Both the position numbers and the translations under genes were made by a program. The notes below the pieces were generated by a model that had not been told where the DNA came from, did not search any database, and saw nothing but the letters and a program-made list of their open reading frames with translations. Source: Curtobacterium sp. ZW137 (GTDB taxonomy: Bacteria; Actinomycetota; Actinomycetes; Actinomycetales; Microbacteriaceae). Taken from it: a stretch of 64,000 nt of DNA. The DNA lies in the NCBI RefSeq assembly GCF_003762905.1, contig NZ_RJKS01000002.1:790039-854038 (forward strand), written 5' to 3'. Positions 1 to 9,791 of the stretch are shown piece by piece. The first letter of the stretch is position 1, and the number at the start of each line of letters is the position of its first letter.

Positions 1-53
1 GGACCGCCGATCGTCGTGGGGTGCAGGGTGAACATCAGTACATCACATTTCTC

Positions 54-1232
54 TCACGCGTCGAACGGGGCGACGCCCCACACAGAGCGGTAGACGGCGA
101 GGAGCGCCGTCGCCTCGTGGTCCCAGCGGTAGCGGTCCGCAACGAGCGCGCGACCGGCGGCGGCGTGTGCGCGCAGGAGGTCCGGGTGCTCGGCGTACCG
201 GCGGACGGCGCGGGCAACGGCGTCCGGGTCATCCGCCGGCACCCACGTCGCACAGTCCGCGCCGGCCAGCAGTTCGCGCCAGAGCGGGACGTCCGTGGCG
301 ACGACGGCGGTGCCGGCGGCGAGGTACTCGAACAGCTTCGTCGGGATCGAGGCCGCGTACGCCGGGGTCGGCCGGAGCGGGAGGAGCCCGACCCGGGCCC
401 CGAGCAGCAGGTCGCGCGCGGCGTGCGGCGCGAGGGTCCCGCGGTGGTCGATCCGACCGGCCGCGACCAGCCCGTCGAAGCGGGACCGGTCGACGGCGGA
501 GTCGATACGCCCAGCCGTCACGACCCGCCAGGCATCGGGAAAGTCGGGCGACGACGCCGCACCGCTGATCACGTCGATCCCTCGGTCCCGGCTCAGCGCA
601 CCGAGGTACACCGCGACGAGGGGCCGATCGGTCACCGGTGGTGCGTCGAGGTCGGCGGGACGGAGTACCGGCAGGTTGCGCACGACGGTCGTCCGCGCCG
701 CGGGGAACCGAGCGGCGATCGTCGGCGTCGCAGCGACCACCGCGTCGGCGCGCCCGGCGACCAGGACGACGAGGTGCGCGAGCGCGACGGCCGCCCGCCG
801 CGCCCATCGACCGAGGTACTCCTTCCCCCGGACCTGGTCCGGCAGGTCCTCGTGCGCGTCGTAGACCACGACGCGTCCGACCGCACGGAGGAGCAGCACC
901 GCCCAGACGAGTTCCGGGTCGTGCAGGTGCACCACCGTGGCTCGGGACGACAGCGCGGCAGTGATCACCTGTGCGGACGAGCGGACCACCCGTGCCCGGC
1001 GACGGCGTGCGGGGACGCGGCGGACGAACACGCCGGTGGCGAGGTCCGGGCGCCCCCAGTCGGTGTCGCCCGTCGCAGCGACGTCGTCGCCGTCGACCGC
1101 CACCGCGACCAGCGCCGTGCGGTACCCGGCGGCTGCGGCGCTCGCAGCCGACCGGAGGTGCACCCGGTTGTCGGTCCACGGGTGCGCACTGGACACGTGC
1201 ACGATGTCGAACGGACGGGATCGGTGGCGCAT
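54..1232 (-). CDS. GT4-like glycosyltransferase
   Basis: A 392-residue protein with the two-domain look of GT-B enzymes. The N terminus reads like a donor-fold start (HVSSAHPWTDNRVHLRSA, about residues 12-29). The C-terminal half has the nucleotide-sugar site signature FEYLAAGTAVVATDVPLW near residue 305. No membrane segment is obvious. It lies 37 bases downstream of the nucleotide sugar dehydrogenase on the same strand, so it is probably the last gene of the uronic acid operon and may transfer that sugar to a surface glycan precursor. Donor and acceptor cannot be read from the sequence. The ATG at 1232 is the natural start. The 53 bases to its right-hand window edge (1-53) hold nothing recognisable. 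Confidence 0.85.
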   Translation of the reverse strand: MRHRSRPFDIVHVSSAHPWTDNRVHLRSAASAAAAGYRTALVAVAVDGDDVAATGDTDWGRPDLATGVFVRRVPARRRRARVVRSSAQVITAALSSRATVVHLHDPELVWAVLLLRAVGRVVVYDAHEDLPDQVRGKEYLGRWARRAAVALAHLVVLVAGRADAVVAATPTIAARFPAARTTVVRNLPVLRPADLDAPPVTDRPLVAVYLGALSRDRGIDVISGAASSPDFPDAWRVVTAGRIDSAVDRSRFDGLVAAGRIDHRGTLAPHAARDLLLGARVGLLPLRPTPAYAASIPTKLFEYLAAGTAVVATDVPLWRELLAGADCATWVPADDPDAVARAVRRYAEHPDLLRAHAAAGRALVADRYRWDHEATALLAVYRSVWGVAPFDA

Positions 1233-1269
1233 GCTGCGAAGCTATGTGCCGCCGAGCCGAGCGCGCGAG

Positions 1270-2580
1270 TTATTCACATCTTGTGTTTCGCAGCCCGCCG
1301 CCGAGGGCGATCACCGTCACCGACGGCCACCGCGCCGGGTCCAGGACCCGCCGCCCGTCGAGGATCGTCCGCACGCCGGGAAGGCGTTGCGGTCCCCACG
1401 AGGCGTACTCCGCGTGGTCGGCCTGCACCACGGCAGCGTCGACCGCTGCTCCGGCGACGGACGGCGCGAACCCGAGGGTCCGGAGCTCATCCGGCCCGTA
1501 GAGCGGGTCTGTGACGGTGACCACGGCACCCCGCGCTATGAGCGCCGCGACGGTGTCGAACACCCCGGAGAACGCGGTTTCCTTGACCCCACCGCGGTAC
1601 GCGGCGCCGAGCACCACGATCCGCTCACCCCGGAGGTCGCCGTGCACCCGGGCGAGCACGTCCACCGCGTGCGCGGGCATCGCGGCGTTCCGGGCACGAG
1701 CGGCCCGCACCACCGATGCATCCGGGTCGTTCCAGAGGTAGAGCTGCGGGTACACCGGGATGCAGTGCCCACCGACGGCGATGCCCGGACGGTGCAGGTG
1801 GCTGTACGGCTGGGAGTTGCACGCTTCGATGACCCGCTCGACGTCGATACCGGACCGGTCGGCGAACACCGCGAACTCGTTCGCCAGGGCGATGTTGACG
1901 TCGCGGTAGGTGGTCTCGGCGAGCTTCGCGAGTTCGGCGCCCTCGGCGGACCCGAGGTCCCAGACCCCGTTCGGCCGGTCGAGGTCCGGTCGGTCGTCGA
2001 ACTGCAGCACCGAATCGTAGAACCCCGCGGCGCGCTCCGCACCGCGTGGGGACAGCCCGCCGACCAGCTTCGGGTACCGTCGCAGGTCCGCGAACACCCG
2101 CCCGGTCAGCACCCGCTCAGGCGAGAACACCACGTCGAAGTCCCGCCCCTCGACGAGCCCCGAGCGGGCTTCGAGCCGGGGTGCCCACCGCGTCCGCGTC
2201 GTCCCGACCGGGAGCGTGGTCTCGTACGCGACGAGCATCCCCGGCCGCAGGTGCGCGCCGATCACGTCGGTCGCCGCGTCCATCCAGCCGAAGTCCGGCA
2301 CGCCGTCCGACGACACGAACAGCGGCACCACGACGACGACCACGTCCGCGACGGCGAGCGCCCGCTCGGGATCGGTCGTCGCTGTCAGCCCACCGGAGGC
2401 CACCACGGCCGACAGCTCCTCGTCGAGCCCGTGCTCCCCCGGGAACGGCGGGACCCCGGCGTTCACGGACTCCACGACCGCGTCCGCGACGTCGAGCCCG
2501 ACCACCGTGGCGCCCGACCGCGCGTACTGCACGGCGAGCGGCAGCCCGATCTTGCCGAGCCCGACCACCGCGACCCTCAC
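1270..2580 (-). CDS. UDP-sugar 6-dehydrogenase (nucleotide sugar dehydrogenase)
   Basis: A 436-residue member of the UDP-glucose/GDP-mannose dehydrogenase family, which oxidises C6 of a UDP-sugar to a uronate with two NAD+. The Rossmann motif VGLGKIGLP sits at about residues 5-13, and the catalytic-cysteine loop GGHCIPVYP at about residue 270. The GTG start at 2580 overlaps the stop of the upstream oxidoreductase (GTGA), giving the family length; a reading frame further upstream is a shadow. With the aminotransferase and acetyltransferase upstream, the likely substrate is UDP-GlcNAc or a close isomer (inference). This enzyme is of a different subtype from the second dehydrogenase at 22092-23360. 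Confidence 0.88.
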   Translation of the reverse strand: MRVAVVGLGKIGLPLAVQYARSGATVVGLDVADAVVESVNAGVPPFPGEHGLDEELSAVVASGGLTATTDPERALAVADVVVVVVPLFVSSDGVPDFGWMDAATDVIGAHLRPGMLVAYETTLPVGTTRTRWAPRLEARSGLVEGRDFDVVFSPERVLTGRVFADLRRYPKLVGGLSPRGAERAAGFYDSVLQFDDRPDLDRPNGVWDLGSAEGAELAKLAETTYRDVNIALANEFAVFADRSGIDVERVIEACNSQPYSHLHRPGIAVGGHCIPVYPQLYLWNDPDASVVRAARARNAAMPAHAVDVLARVHGDLRGERIVVLGAAYRGGVKETAFSGVFDTVAALIARGAVVTVTDPLYGPDELRTLGFAPSVAGAAVDAAVVQADHAEYASWGPQRLPGVRTILDGRRVLDPARWPSVTVIALGGGLRNTRCE

Positions 2581-3575
2581 GCTGCGACCCCGATGCGGAC
2601 GGTCTGCCGCGTGTGCGCCGACTCGAGCACGGCCTCGGCGACCTCGACGGTCCGCAGCCCGTCCCGCAGGGTGACGATGTCGGCCGGCAACCCGAGCACG
2701 GCGTCCCGGAACGCCTCGTGCTCCACGACGAGGGGCTCGCGTTTCGGGATCGCGAACCGCGTGCTCGCTCCCTCGGCGACCCCGCGGAACGCGGCGACGC
2801 GCTCCCAGCCCGTCGGGACCGTGCCGTTCTCGTGGAACGTCAGGTCCGCGCTGAGCGTGTCCGCGACGAACGTGCCGTGCTCTCCGGTCACGACGAAGAG
2901 CCGCTCCTTGAAGGGGGTGAGCCAGTTCACCAGGTGCGAGGTCAGCGTGCCGTCGGCGAGCTCGCCCGTGACGGTCACCAGGTCCTCGTGGGCACGCCCG
3001 CTCTTCGTGCACGCGAGCGCCCCGATGTGCACGTACTCCGACCGCGCGATCCACGCCGTGGCGTCGATGTCGTGGGTCGCGAGGTCCTTGACGACCCCGA
3101 CGTCCGCGATCCGCGACGGGAACGGACCCTGTCGCCGGGTGGCGATCTGGTGGACGGCACCGAGCTCGCCGGCGTCGAGCCGATGTCGGAGTGCCTGCAG
3201 CGCGGGGTTGTACCGCTCGATGTGCCCGACCGCTCCGACCAGCCCGGCGCCGTCGAACGCCGCGACGAGCCGCGCGGCGGCGCCGGCATCGGCCGCCACG
3301 GGCTTCTCGATGAGGGCGTGCACGCCGGCGGCGGCGAGGAGCAGGCCGACGGGTTCGTGGAGCCCGGTCGGGACGGCGACCACCGCGGCGTCGATCCCGA
3401 TCCCGATCAGGTCGGAGGCCGTCCGCACGACCGGCAGCCCGTCCGCGGCACCGCGGGGGTCGCCGAGCGCGTCGGCCGCCCCGACCAGGTCGACCCCGTC
3501 GAGCGACCGCAGCACGCGGACGTGGTGCGCCCCCATGACCCCGAGCCCGACCACGCCGATCCGCACGCCGCTCAC
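2577..3575 (-). CDS. Gfo/Idh/MocA oxidoreductase, WbpB-like
   Basis: A 332-residue NAD(P)-dependent oxidoreductase with an N-terminal Rossmann motif (GVVGLGVMGAHHVRVL) and the EKPVA motif typical of the Gfo/Idh/MocA family near residue 92. In the Pseudomonas Wbp pathway the equivalent enzyme (WbpB) oxidises C3 of UDP-GlcNAcA so that an aminotransferase can install the 3-amino group. The operon order here suggests the same role. The GTG start at 3575 overlaps the aminotransferase stop (GTGA), and the gene's stop overlaps the next GTG start, so the four sugar genes are tightly coupled. Confidence 0.85.
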   Translation of the reverse strand: MSGVRIGVVGLGVMGAHHVRVLRSLDGVDLVGAADALGDPRGAADGLPVVRTASDLIGIGIDAAVVAVPTGLHEPVGLLLAAAGVHALIEKPVAADAGAAARLVAAFDGAGLVGAVGHIERYNPALQALRHRLDAGELGAVHQIATRRQGPFPSRIADVGVVKDLATHDIDATAWIARSEYVHIGALACTKSGRAHEDLVTVTGELADGTLTSHLVNWLTPFKERLFVVTGEHGTFVADTLSADLTFHENGTVPTGWERVAAFRGVAEGASTRFAIPKREPLVVEHEAFRDAVLGLPADIVTLRDGLRTVEVAEAVLESAHTRQTVRIGVAA

Positions 3576-4675
3576 CGTCCTGCTCCGGCCAACGCGTTCA
3601 CGGCCGCGACGATCCGGTCGAGCTGCTGCAGTGTGAGCGTCGGGTACACGGGGAGCGCCAGCACCTCGGCGGCGGCCCGCTCCGTCTCCGGCAGGTCGCC
3701 GCACACCGGACCGCTCGACCCGACGAAGGAGGGCAGCCGGTGCACCGGCGTCGGGTAGTAGACACCGGCGCCGATGCCGTACTCCGCATCGAGCGCCGCG
3801 ACGAAGCCGTCCCGGTCGTCGGGGACCCGGACGACGTACTGGTGGAACACGTGCTCGGCGAGCGGGTGCACGGTCGGGATGGTCACACCCCGGAGCTCAC
3901 CGGTCAGGTACGCGGCGTTCGCGACCCGCTGCGCCGTCCAGCCGAGGACCTTCCGGAGCTGCGCTCGTCCGATGGCCGCGTGCACGTCCGACATCCGGGC
4001 GTTGAAGCCCACGATCTCGTTCTCGTAGCGGGTCGCCATCCCCTGGTTGCGGAGCAGGCGGACCGTCCGCTCGACGCCGGGCGACGGCGTCGAGACCATC
4101 CCGCCCTCCCCCGAGGTCATGTTCTTCGTCGGGTAGAGACTGAACGCCGCGGCGTCCCCGAGCGTCCCGACGCGCGCGCCGGACCACCGCGCACCGTGCG
4201 CCTGCGCCGCGTCCTCGAGCACGAGCAGGTCGTGCGACCGGGCCACGTCGACGAGCTCGTCCATGTCCGCGGGGTGCCCGTACAGGTGCACCGGGACGAC
4301 CGCCCGGGTGCGGGACGTCACCGCGGCGGCGACCGCGCACGGGTCGATGCAGAACGACGCGGGGTCGATGTCGACGAAGACCGGGACGGCCCCGACGAGC
4401 CGCACGGCGTTCGCGGTGGCGGCGAAGGTGAACGACGGCACGATGACCTCGTCGCCCTGGCCGATGCCGAGCGCGAGGAGCGCCAGGTGCAGCGCCGCGG
4501 TCCCGCTGTTCACGGCGACGACCGGTGACGCCTCGACGAGCAGACTGCCGAACTCGCGCTCGAACGCCGCGACCTCCGGGCCCTGCGCGAGTGCGCCGCT
4601 CGCCAGCACGGCATCGACCGCCCGGCGTTCCTCGACGCCGATGAGCGGCTTCGCCACCGGGATCGCATCGGCCAT
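3572..4675 (-). CDS. DegT/DnrJ/EryC1 aminotransferase, WbpE-like
   Basis: A 367-residue PLP-dependent sugar aminotransferase. Visible family features are the N terminus IPVAKPLIGVEE, the cofactor region NSGTAALHLAL, the VPVHLYGHPADMD segment, LEDAAQAHGA, and the Schiff-base lysine in SLYPTKNMTSGEGG near residue 185. In the WbpB/WbpE pair this enzyme aminates a 3-keto UDP-uronate. I chose ATG 4675 because the conserved IPVAKP motif begins five residues later. An in-frame GTG at 4687 that overlaps the acetyltransferase stop, with GAGGA upstream, is an equally plausible start and would give 371 residues. Confidence 0.9.
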   Translation of the reverse strand: MADAIPVAKPLIGVEERRAVDAVLASGALAQGPEVAAFEREFGSLLVEASPVVAVNSGTAALHLALLALGIGQGDEVIVPSFTFAATANAVRLVGAVPVFVDIDPASFCIDPCAVAAAVTSRTRAVVPVHLYGHPADMDELVDVARSHDLLVLEDAAQAHGARWSGARVGTLGDAAAFSLYPTKNMTSGEGGMVSTPSPGVERTVRLLRNQGMATRYENEIVGFNARMSDVHAAIGRAQLRKVLGWTAQRVANAAYLTGELRGVTIPTVHPLAEHVFHQYVVRVPDDRDGFVAALDAEYGIGAGVYYPTPVHRLPSFVGSSGPVCGDLPETERAAAEVLALPVYPTLTLQQLDRIVAAVNALAGAGR

Positions 4676-4683
4676 GACGGCTC

Positions 4684-5304
4684 TCACCGGAGTTCCTCGA
4701 GGAACGCACCGTCGTCCGTGAACCGGAACCGGTCCCCGGTGTCGGGACACACCAGGTGGTGGTGGTCGACACGGCCCAGGCGTGCACCGGTCCGGCCGAC
4801 CCAGCCGATCCGCCGGGCCGGCACGCCGGCGACGAGCGCGTGGTCCGGGACGTCGCGGTTCACGACGGCTCCTGCGGCGACCATCGCCCAGCTGCCGATG
4901 TGCACGGGTGCGACGCAGACCGCACCGGCTCCGATCGACGCCCCCTGCTCGACGACGACGGCCGAAGCCCGCCAGTCCCCCGCCCGCACCACGGACCCGT
5001 CCGGCGTGATCGCGCGCGGGACCGTGTCGTTCGTCAACACCACCCCGGGGCCGACGAAGACGCCGTCGCCGAGGACCGCGGGCCCGTAGACGAGCGCCGC
5101 GTTCTGGATCTTGCAGCGGGCCCCGATCCGGACACCGCCGCCGATGGTGACGTTCCGTCCGACCAGGGTCTCGGCGCCGATGACCGCGTCGGCTTCGACG
5201 TGGCTGTGGTCCCAGACGCGCACGCCCGGGTGGAGTCGTGCCGAGTCGGCGACGACGGCGGAGGGCGACACGAAGGGGTCGCCAGGAGCTGTGCGTGTGG
5301 TCAT
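4684..5304 (-). CDS. Left-handed beta-helix N-acetyltransferase, WbpD-like
   Basis: A 206-residue hexapeptide-repeat acetyltransferase. Degenerate [IVL]GxxxxI-type repeats run through about residues 15-165 (for example VIGAETLVGRNVTIGGGVRIG), followed by VVNRDVPDHALVAGVPARRIG, a signature shared with sugar N-acetyltransferases. The closest functional model is WbpD, which acetylates the 3-amino group of UDP-GlcNAc3NA. It is the first gene of the operon. The upstream 96 bases hold an AT-rich stretch with GATATC that probably contains the promoter. Confidence 0.85.
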   Translation of the reverse strand: MTTRTAPGDPFVSPSAVVADSARLHPGVRVWDHSHVEADAVIGAETLVGRNVTIGGGVRIGARCKIQNAALVYGPAVLGDGVFVGPGVVLTNDTVPRAITPDGSVVRAGDWRASAVVVEQGASIGAGAVCVAPVHIGSWAMVAAGAVVNRDVPDHALVAGVPARRIGWVGRTGARLGRVDHHHLVCPDTGDRFRFTDDGAFLEELR

Positions 5305-5329
5305 CGAGCCGCACGCTACACGAATCTGG

Positions 5330-5385
5330 AATACCGGTGCGAAGTATACACATTTCGCGGATATCGCACTATTCCGCGGGGTGAT
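5330..5385 (-). promoter_or_regulatory. AT-rich promoter region of the uronic acid operon
   Basis: This is the only AT-rich patch between hspR and the sugar operon. Read on the - strand it contains TGCGATATCC followed by GCGAAATGTGTATAC. The GATAT core and the GAAAT element recur upstream of other surface-glycan genes in the window. No good TTGACA/TATAAT pair is visible, so assignment as a promoter is by position and composition. Confidence 0.4.
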
Positions 5386-5400
5386 CGCCCAGCAGCAGGA

Positions 5401-5820
5401 TCAGTGCGGCGGCCGCCAGAGCACGATCTGCGTGTTCCGCTGCGGTCGAGCGCCAGCCCGCAGGGACACCGCAGCCCCGGTCGTCGTCGCCGCGAACACC
5501 CGCGCCCCGGGTCGACTGATGAGCTGGTCGGCCAGAGCCGTCTCGAGCTCACGGACGCGCTCACGGAGCGCGCGGGTCTCGTTCTCGAGTTCGAGCACCC
5601 GCCGGATCCCTTCCAGCGACACCCCCTCGGAGCCGAGTCGCGCGATCTCCCGCAGCTGCGCGACGTCGCGCATCGAGTACCGGCGGGACCCGCCACGGGT
5701 CCGCCCCGGCACGACCAGGCCGAGCCGGTCGTACTGCCGCAGGGTCTGCGGGTGCATCTCCGCCAGCTCCGCGGCGACCGCGATCGCGAAGACGGGCGAG
5801 TTCTCGTCCATGTCGGTCAT
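5401..5820 (-). CDS. hspR: HspR, MerR-family heat-shock repressor
   Basis: A 139-residue MerR-type regulator. The winged helix-turn-helix occupies about residues 10-75 (FAIAVAAELAEMHPQTLRQYDRLGL) with the SRRYSMRDVAQLREI segment typical of HspR. A leucine- and glutamate-rich coiled coil follows at about residues 80-105, then a short basic tail. HspR represses dnaK operons of actinobacteria by binding HAIR inverted repeats, usually together with DnaK as co-repressor. Two HAIR-like repeats are present upstream of dnaK here. It lies 191 bases after dnaJ on the same strand, so it probably ends the dnaK operon or has its own promoter in that gap. Confidence 0.93.
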   Translation of the reverse strand: MTDMDENSPVFAIAVAAELAEMHPQTLRQYDRLGLVVPGRTRGGSRRYSMRDVAQLREIARLGSEGVSLEGIRRVLELENETRALRERVRELETALADQLISRPGARVFAATTTGAAVSLRAGARPQRNTQIVLWRPPH

Positions 5821-5920
5821 GGCGTGTTCCTTTCCGTCGTTCGCGTGGATCGAAAACCAGCCTGGAGGCTCGGCGGGCGTCCGTCAGGAAGCCGCGCCGA
5901 GCCGCTCCCCACCGGCACGG

Positions 5921-5947
5921 CCGGCCCGCCGCTTCGCGACGGGCCGG
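5921..5947. other. Inverted repeat in the dnaJ-hspR gap
   Basis: CCGGCCCG at 5921-5928 pairs with CGGGCCGG at 5940-5947 around an 11-base loop. It lies in the 191-base gap between dnaJ and hspR. It could attenuate read-through into hspR. There is no T-run. Confidence 0.35.
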
Positions 5948-6011
5948 TACCGGCTGCGTGGGCCCAGGCTGGGTCTGTTGCTGATGGCGCGCGAGCGCAC
6001 CGGCGCGCGTT

Positions 6012-7016
6012 CTAGCTGCGCGCCTTGGCGAGGAGGTCCTCGCGCGGGTCTTCGTCGGGCAGGGCCGCCGCGAGTGCCTCGACGGCCTCCCGCGCCTTGT
6101 CCGACAGGTGCGACGGCACCGCGACCTGCACGGTGGCGAGCAGATCGCCCGTCCCGTTCTTGGTCGCGACCCCGCGCCCCTTGACGCGGAGGACACGACC
6201 GGAGGGCGTGCCGGGCGCGACCCGGAGCTTGACGGGTTCGCCGCCGAGGGTGGGCACCTGGATCGTCGCGCCGAGCGCCGCCTCGACGAACGTCACGGGG
6301 ACGTCCACACGGAGGTTCTGCCCGTCACGCTCGAACACCGGGTGCTTGCGGACGTGCACCGTGACCACCAGGTCACCCGCGTCGCCGCCGTCGGGCGATT
6401 GCTCGCCACGACCGCGCAGCCGGATCTTCTGGCCGTCGGCCACGCCTGCGGGGATGCGGACGTTCACCGGTCGGCCGTTGCCCTGGGAGAGCTTGACGGT
6501 GTCGCCGGCGATGGCCGTCGTGAAGTCGAGCGTCGTCGTCGCGGTGACGTCGCGCCCCTTCGTCGGGCCACCGAAGCCGCGGTAGCCGCCGGAGGGCTGG
6601 CCGAAACCAGCACCCCCGCCGCCACCGAACATGCCCCCGAGGATGTCCTCGAAGCCACCGCCGCCACCCTGGCCGAAGCGGACACGCTGCCCGCCACCGC
6701 CCTGCTGACCGAACATCCCGCCGAAGACGTCCTCGAACCCGCCACCCTGGCCTGCGCCACCCGCCGTGAAGCGAGCACCGGAGCCCATCGCGCGGACCTG
6801 GTCGTACTCGGCCCGCTGCTCCTTGTCGGAGAGCACCGAGTACGCCTCGCTGATCTCCTTGAAGCGGTTCTCCGCCGCGGTGTCACCCGGGTTGGAGTCC
6901 GGGTGGAACTGCCGCGCGAGCTTCCGGTACGTCTTCTTCAGCTCGGCGTCGGAGGCGTCCTTGGAGACCCCGAGGACCTTGTAGAAGTCCTTGTCGAACC
7001 AGTCTTGGCTGGCCAT
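6012..7016 (-). CDS. dnaJ: DnaJ, zinc-finger-less (type II, CbpA-like) co-chaperone
   Basis: A 334-residue Hsp40. The J-domain spans about residues 9-75 with the HPD tripeptide at 38-40. A Gly/Phe-rich linker follows at about 80-160 (repeated [11 protein letters not shown]), then two C-terminal peptide-binding domains. The four CxxCxGxG zinc motifs of type I DnaJ are absent, so this is the CbpA/DnaJ2-like architecture commonly found in the dnaK operon of many actinobacteria. It stimulates DnaK ATPase through the HPD motif. The gene begins 23 bases after the grpE stop, with AGGAGGT just upstream of ATG 7016. Confidence 0.93.
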   Translation of the reverse strand: MASQDWFDKDFYKVLGVSKDASDAELKKTYRKLARQFHPDSNPGDTAAENRFKEISEAYSVLSDKEQRAEYDQVRAMGSGARFTAGGAGQGGGFEDVFGGMFGQQGGGGQRVRFGQGGGGGFEDILGGMFGGGGGAGFGQPSGGYRGFGGPTKGRDVTATTTLDFTTAIAGDTVKLSQGNGRPVNVRIPAGVADGQKIRLRGRGEQSPDGGDAGDLVVTVHVRKHPVFERDGQNLRVDVPVTFVEAALGATIQVPTLGGEPVKLRVAPGTPSGRVLRVKGRGVATKNGTGDLLATVQVAVPSHLSDKAREAVEALAAALPDEDPREDLLAKARS

Positions 7017-7039
7017 GGATCACCTACCTCCTGTCCGGA

Positions 7040-7675
7040 TCAGGCCGGGACCGCCACCGCGACCTTGGCCGCACGGAGGACGCGCTCACCGAGCTTGTAG
7101 CCCGGCTCGACGACGTCCGCCACGGTCTGGCCGGTGGCGCCCGGGGTCGGGAGCTGCACGATCGCCTCGTGGATGTTCGGGTCGAAGGACTCGCCCTTCT
7201 CGCCGATCTGCACGAGCTTGAACCGCTCGAAGCCGCCACGGATCTTCTGGCCGATGACCTGCATGGGGCCCTCGGTCAGGTCGCCGTGGGCCTCGGCCCG
7301 GGTGAGGTCGTCGAGCGCCGGCAGGAGTGCGCGCACCACCTCGGCGATGGCGACCTCGCGGTTGGCTTCACGGTCGCGCTCGACGCGCTTCCGGAAGTTC
7401 ACCAGTTCGGCCTGCGCACGGAGCATGTCCGCGCGCATCTCGGCGACGAGGTCGCGGTCGGCCGTGGACAGCTTGTCCTCGGCCATGCCGCGCGCCGCAT
7501 CGGCCAGCAGTGCCTCGTCCTCAGGGCTGAGGTCGTTCGCTGCGTCGGTCGGCACCTCGACGTCGGGTCCCTCGGCCTCGATCAGGTCCTCGGGCTCCGC
7601 CGCGTTGGTGGCGTCACCCTCGACCTGGGGCTCCTCGTTGTCGTTGACGTTGTCGTCGTTCGTGGAGTCCGTCAT
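7040..7675 (-). CDS. grpE: GrpE nucleotide exchange factor
   Basis: A 211-residue GrpE. It has a long acidic N-terminal tail, a coiled-coil helix at about 75-125 (LRAQAELVNFRKRVERDRE), and the C-terminal beta domain with the family motif FDPNIHEAIVQLPTPG near residue 165. GrpE releases ADP from DnaK and thereby resets the chaperone cycle. The gene starts only 3 bases after the dnaK stop, so it is co-transcribed and likely translationally coupled. Confidence 0.95.
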   Translation of the reverse strand: MTDSTNDDNVNDNEEPQVEGDATNAAEPEDLIEAEGPDVEVPTDAANDLSPEDEALLADAARGMAEDKLSTADRDLVAEMRADMLRAQAELVNFRKRVERDREANREVAIAEVVRALLPALDDLTRAEAHGDLTEGPMQVIGQKIRGGFERFKLVQIGEKGESFDPNIHEAIVQLPTPGATGQTVADVVEPGYKLGERVLRAAKVAVAVPA

Positions 7676-7678
7676 CGG

Positions 7679-9613
<1,935 letters not shown>

Positions 9614-9615
<2 letters not shown>

Positions 9616-9641
9616 TCTACTCCGGACTGGAGGCTCGTCAA
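9614..9641 (-). promoter_or_regulatory. dnaK promoter
   Basis: Read on the - strand: TTGACG (9641-9636), a 16-base spacer, then TAGAGT (9619-9614). This is a good SigA-type promoter about 70 bases upstream of the dnaK ATG. The two HAIR-like repeats flank it. Confidence 0.65.
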
Positions 9642-9656
9642 CTCTGGGAGCTGAAA

Positions 9657-9677
9657 GTTGCGTCCAAATGGCTCAAG
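9657..9677. promoter_or_regulatory. HAIR-like HspR operator 2 (dnaK distal)
   Basis: GTTGCGT-N7-GCTCAAG, a near copy of operator 1 and again with the 7-base spacer of the HAIR consensus. Its centre lies 62 bases from that of operator 1, roughly six helical turns, so both could be bound on one DNA face. Confidence 0.65.
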
Positions 9678-9705
9678 TCCAAACCTTGCAGCCAATTCCG
9701 TTGGC

Positions 9706-9740
9706 GGCATACTGATATGTGTGTTTCATGTGTAGCGTTC
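9706..9740 (+). promoter_or_regulatory. GATAT-core upstream element of the 623-aa secreted protein gene
   Basis: GGCATACTGATATGTGTGT at 9706-9724 is a sharply AT-rich element 73 bases before the ATG. CATA/TATG arms around CTGA form a small palindrome. Nearly the same sequence (GGTATGTTGATATCTGTAT) precedes the second secreted protein gene at 11904, so the two probably share a regulator. Confidence 0.5.
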
Positions 9741-9791
9741 AGGTGTCGCGTGCCGTAGATCGCGGCCCGAACAACACAGGAGCACGGAACC

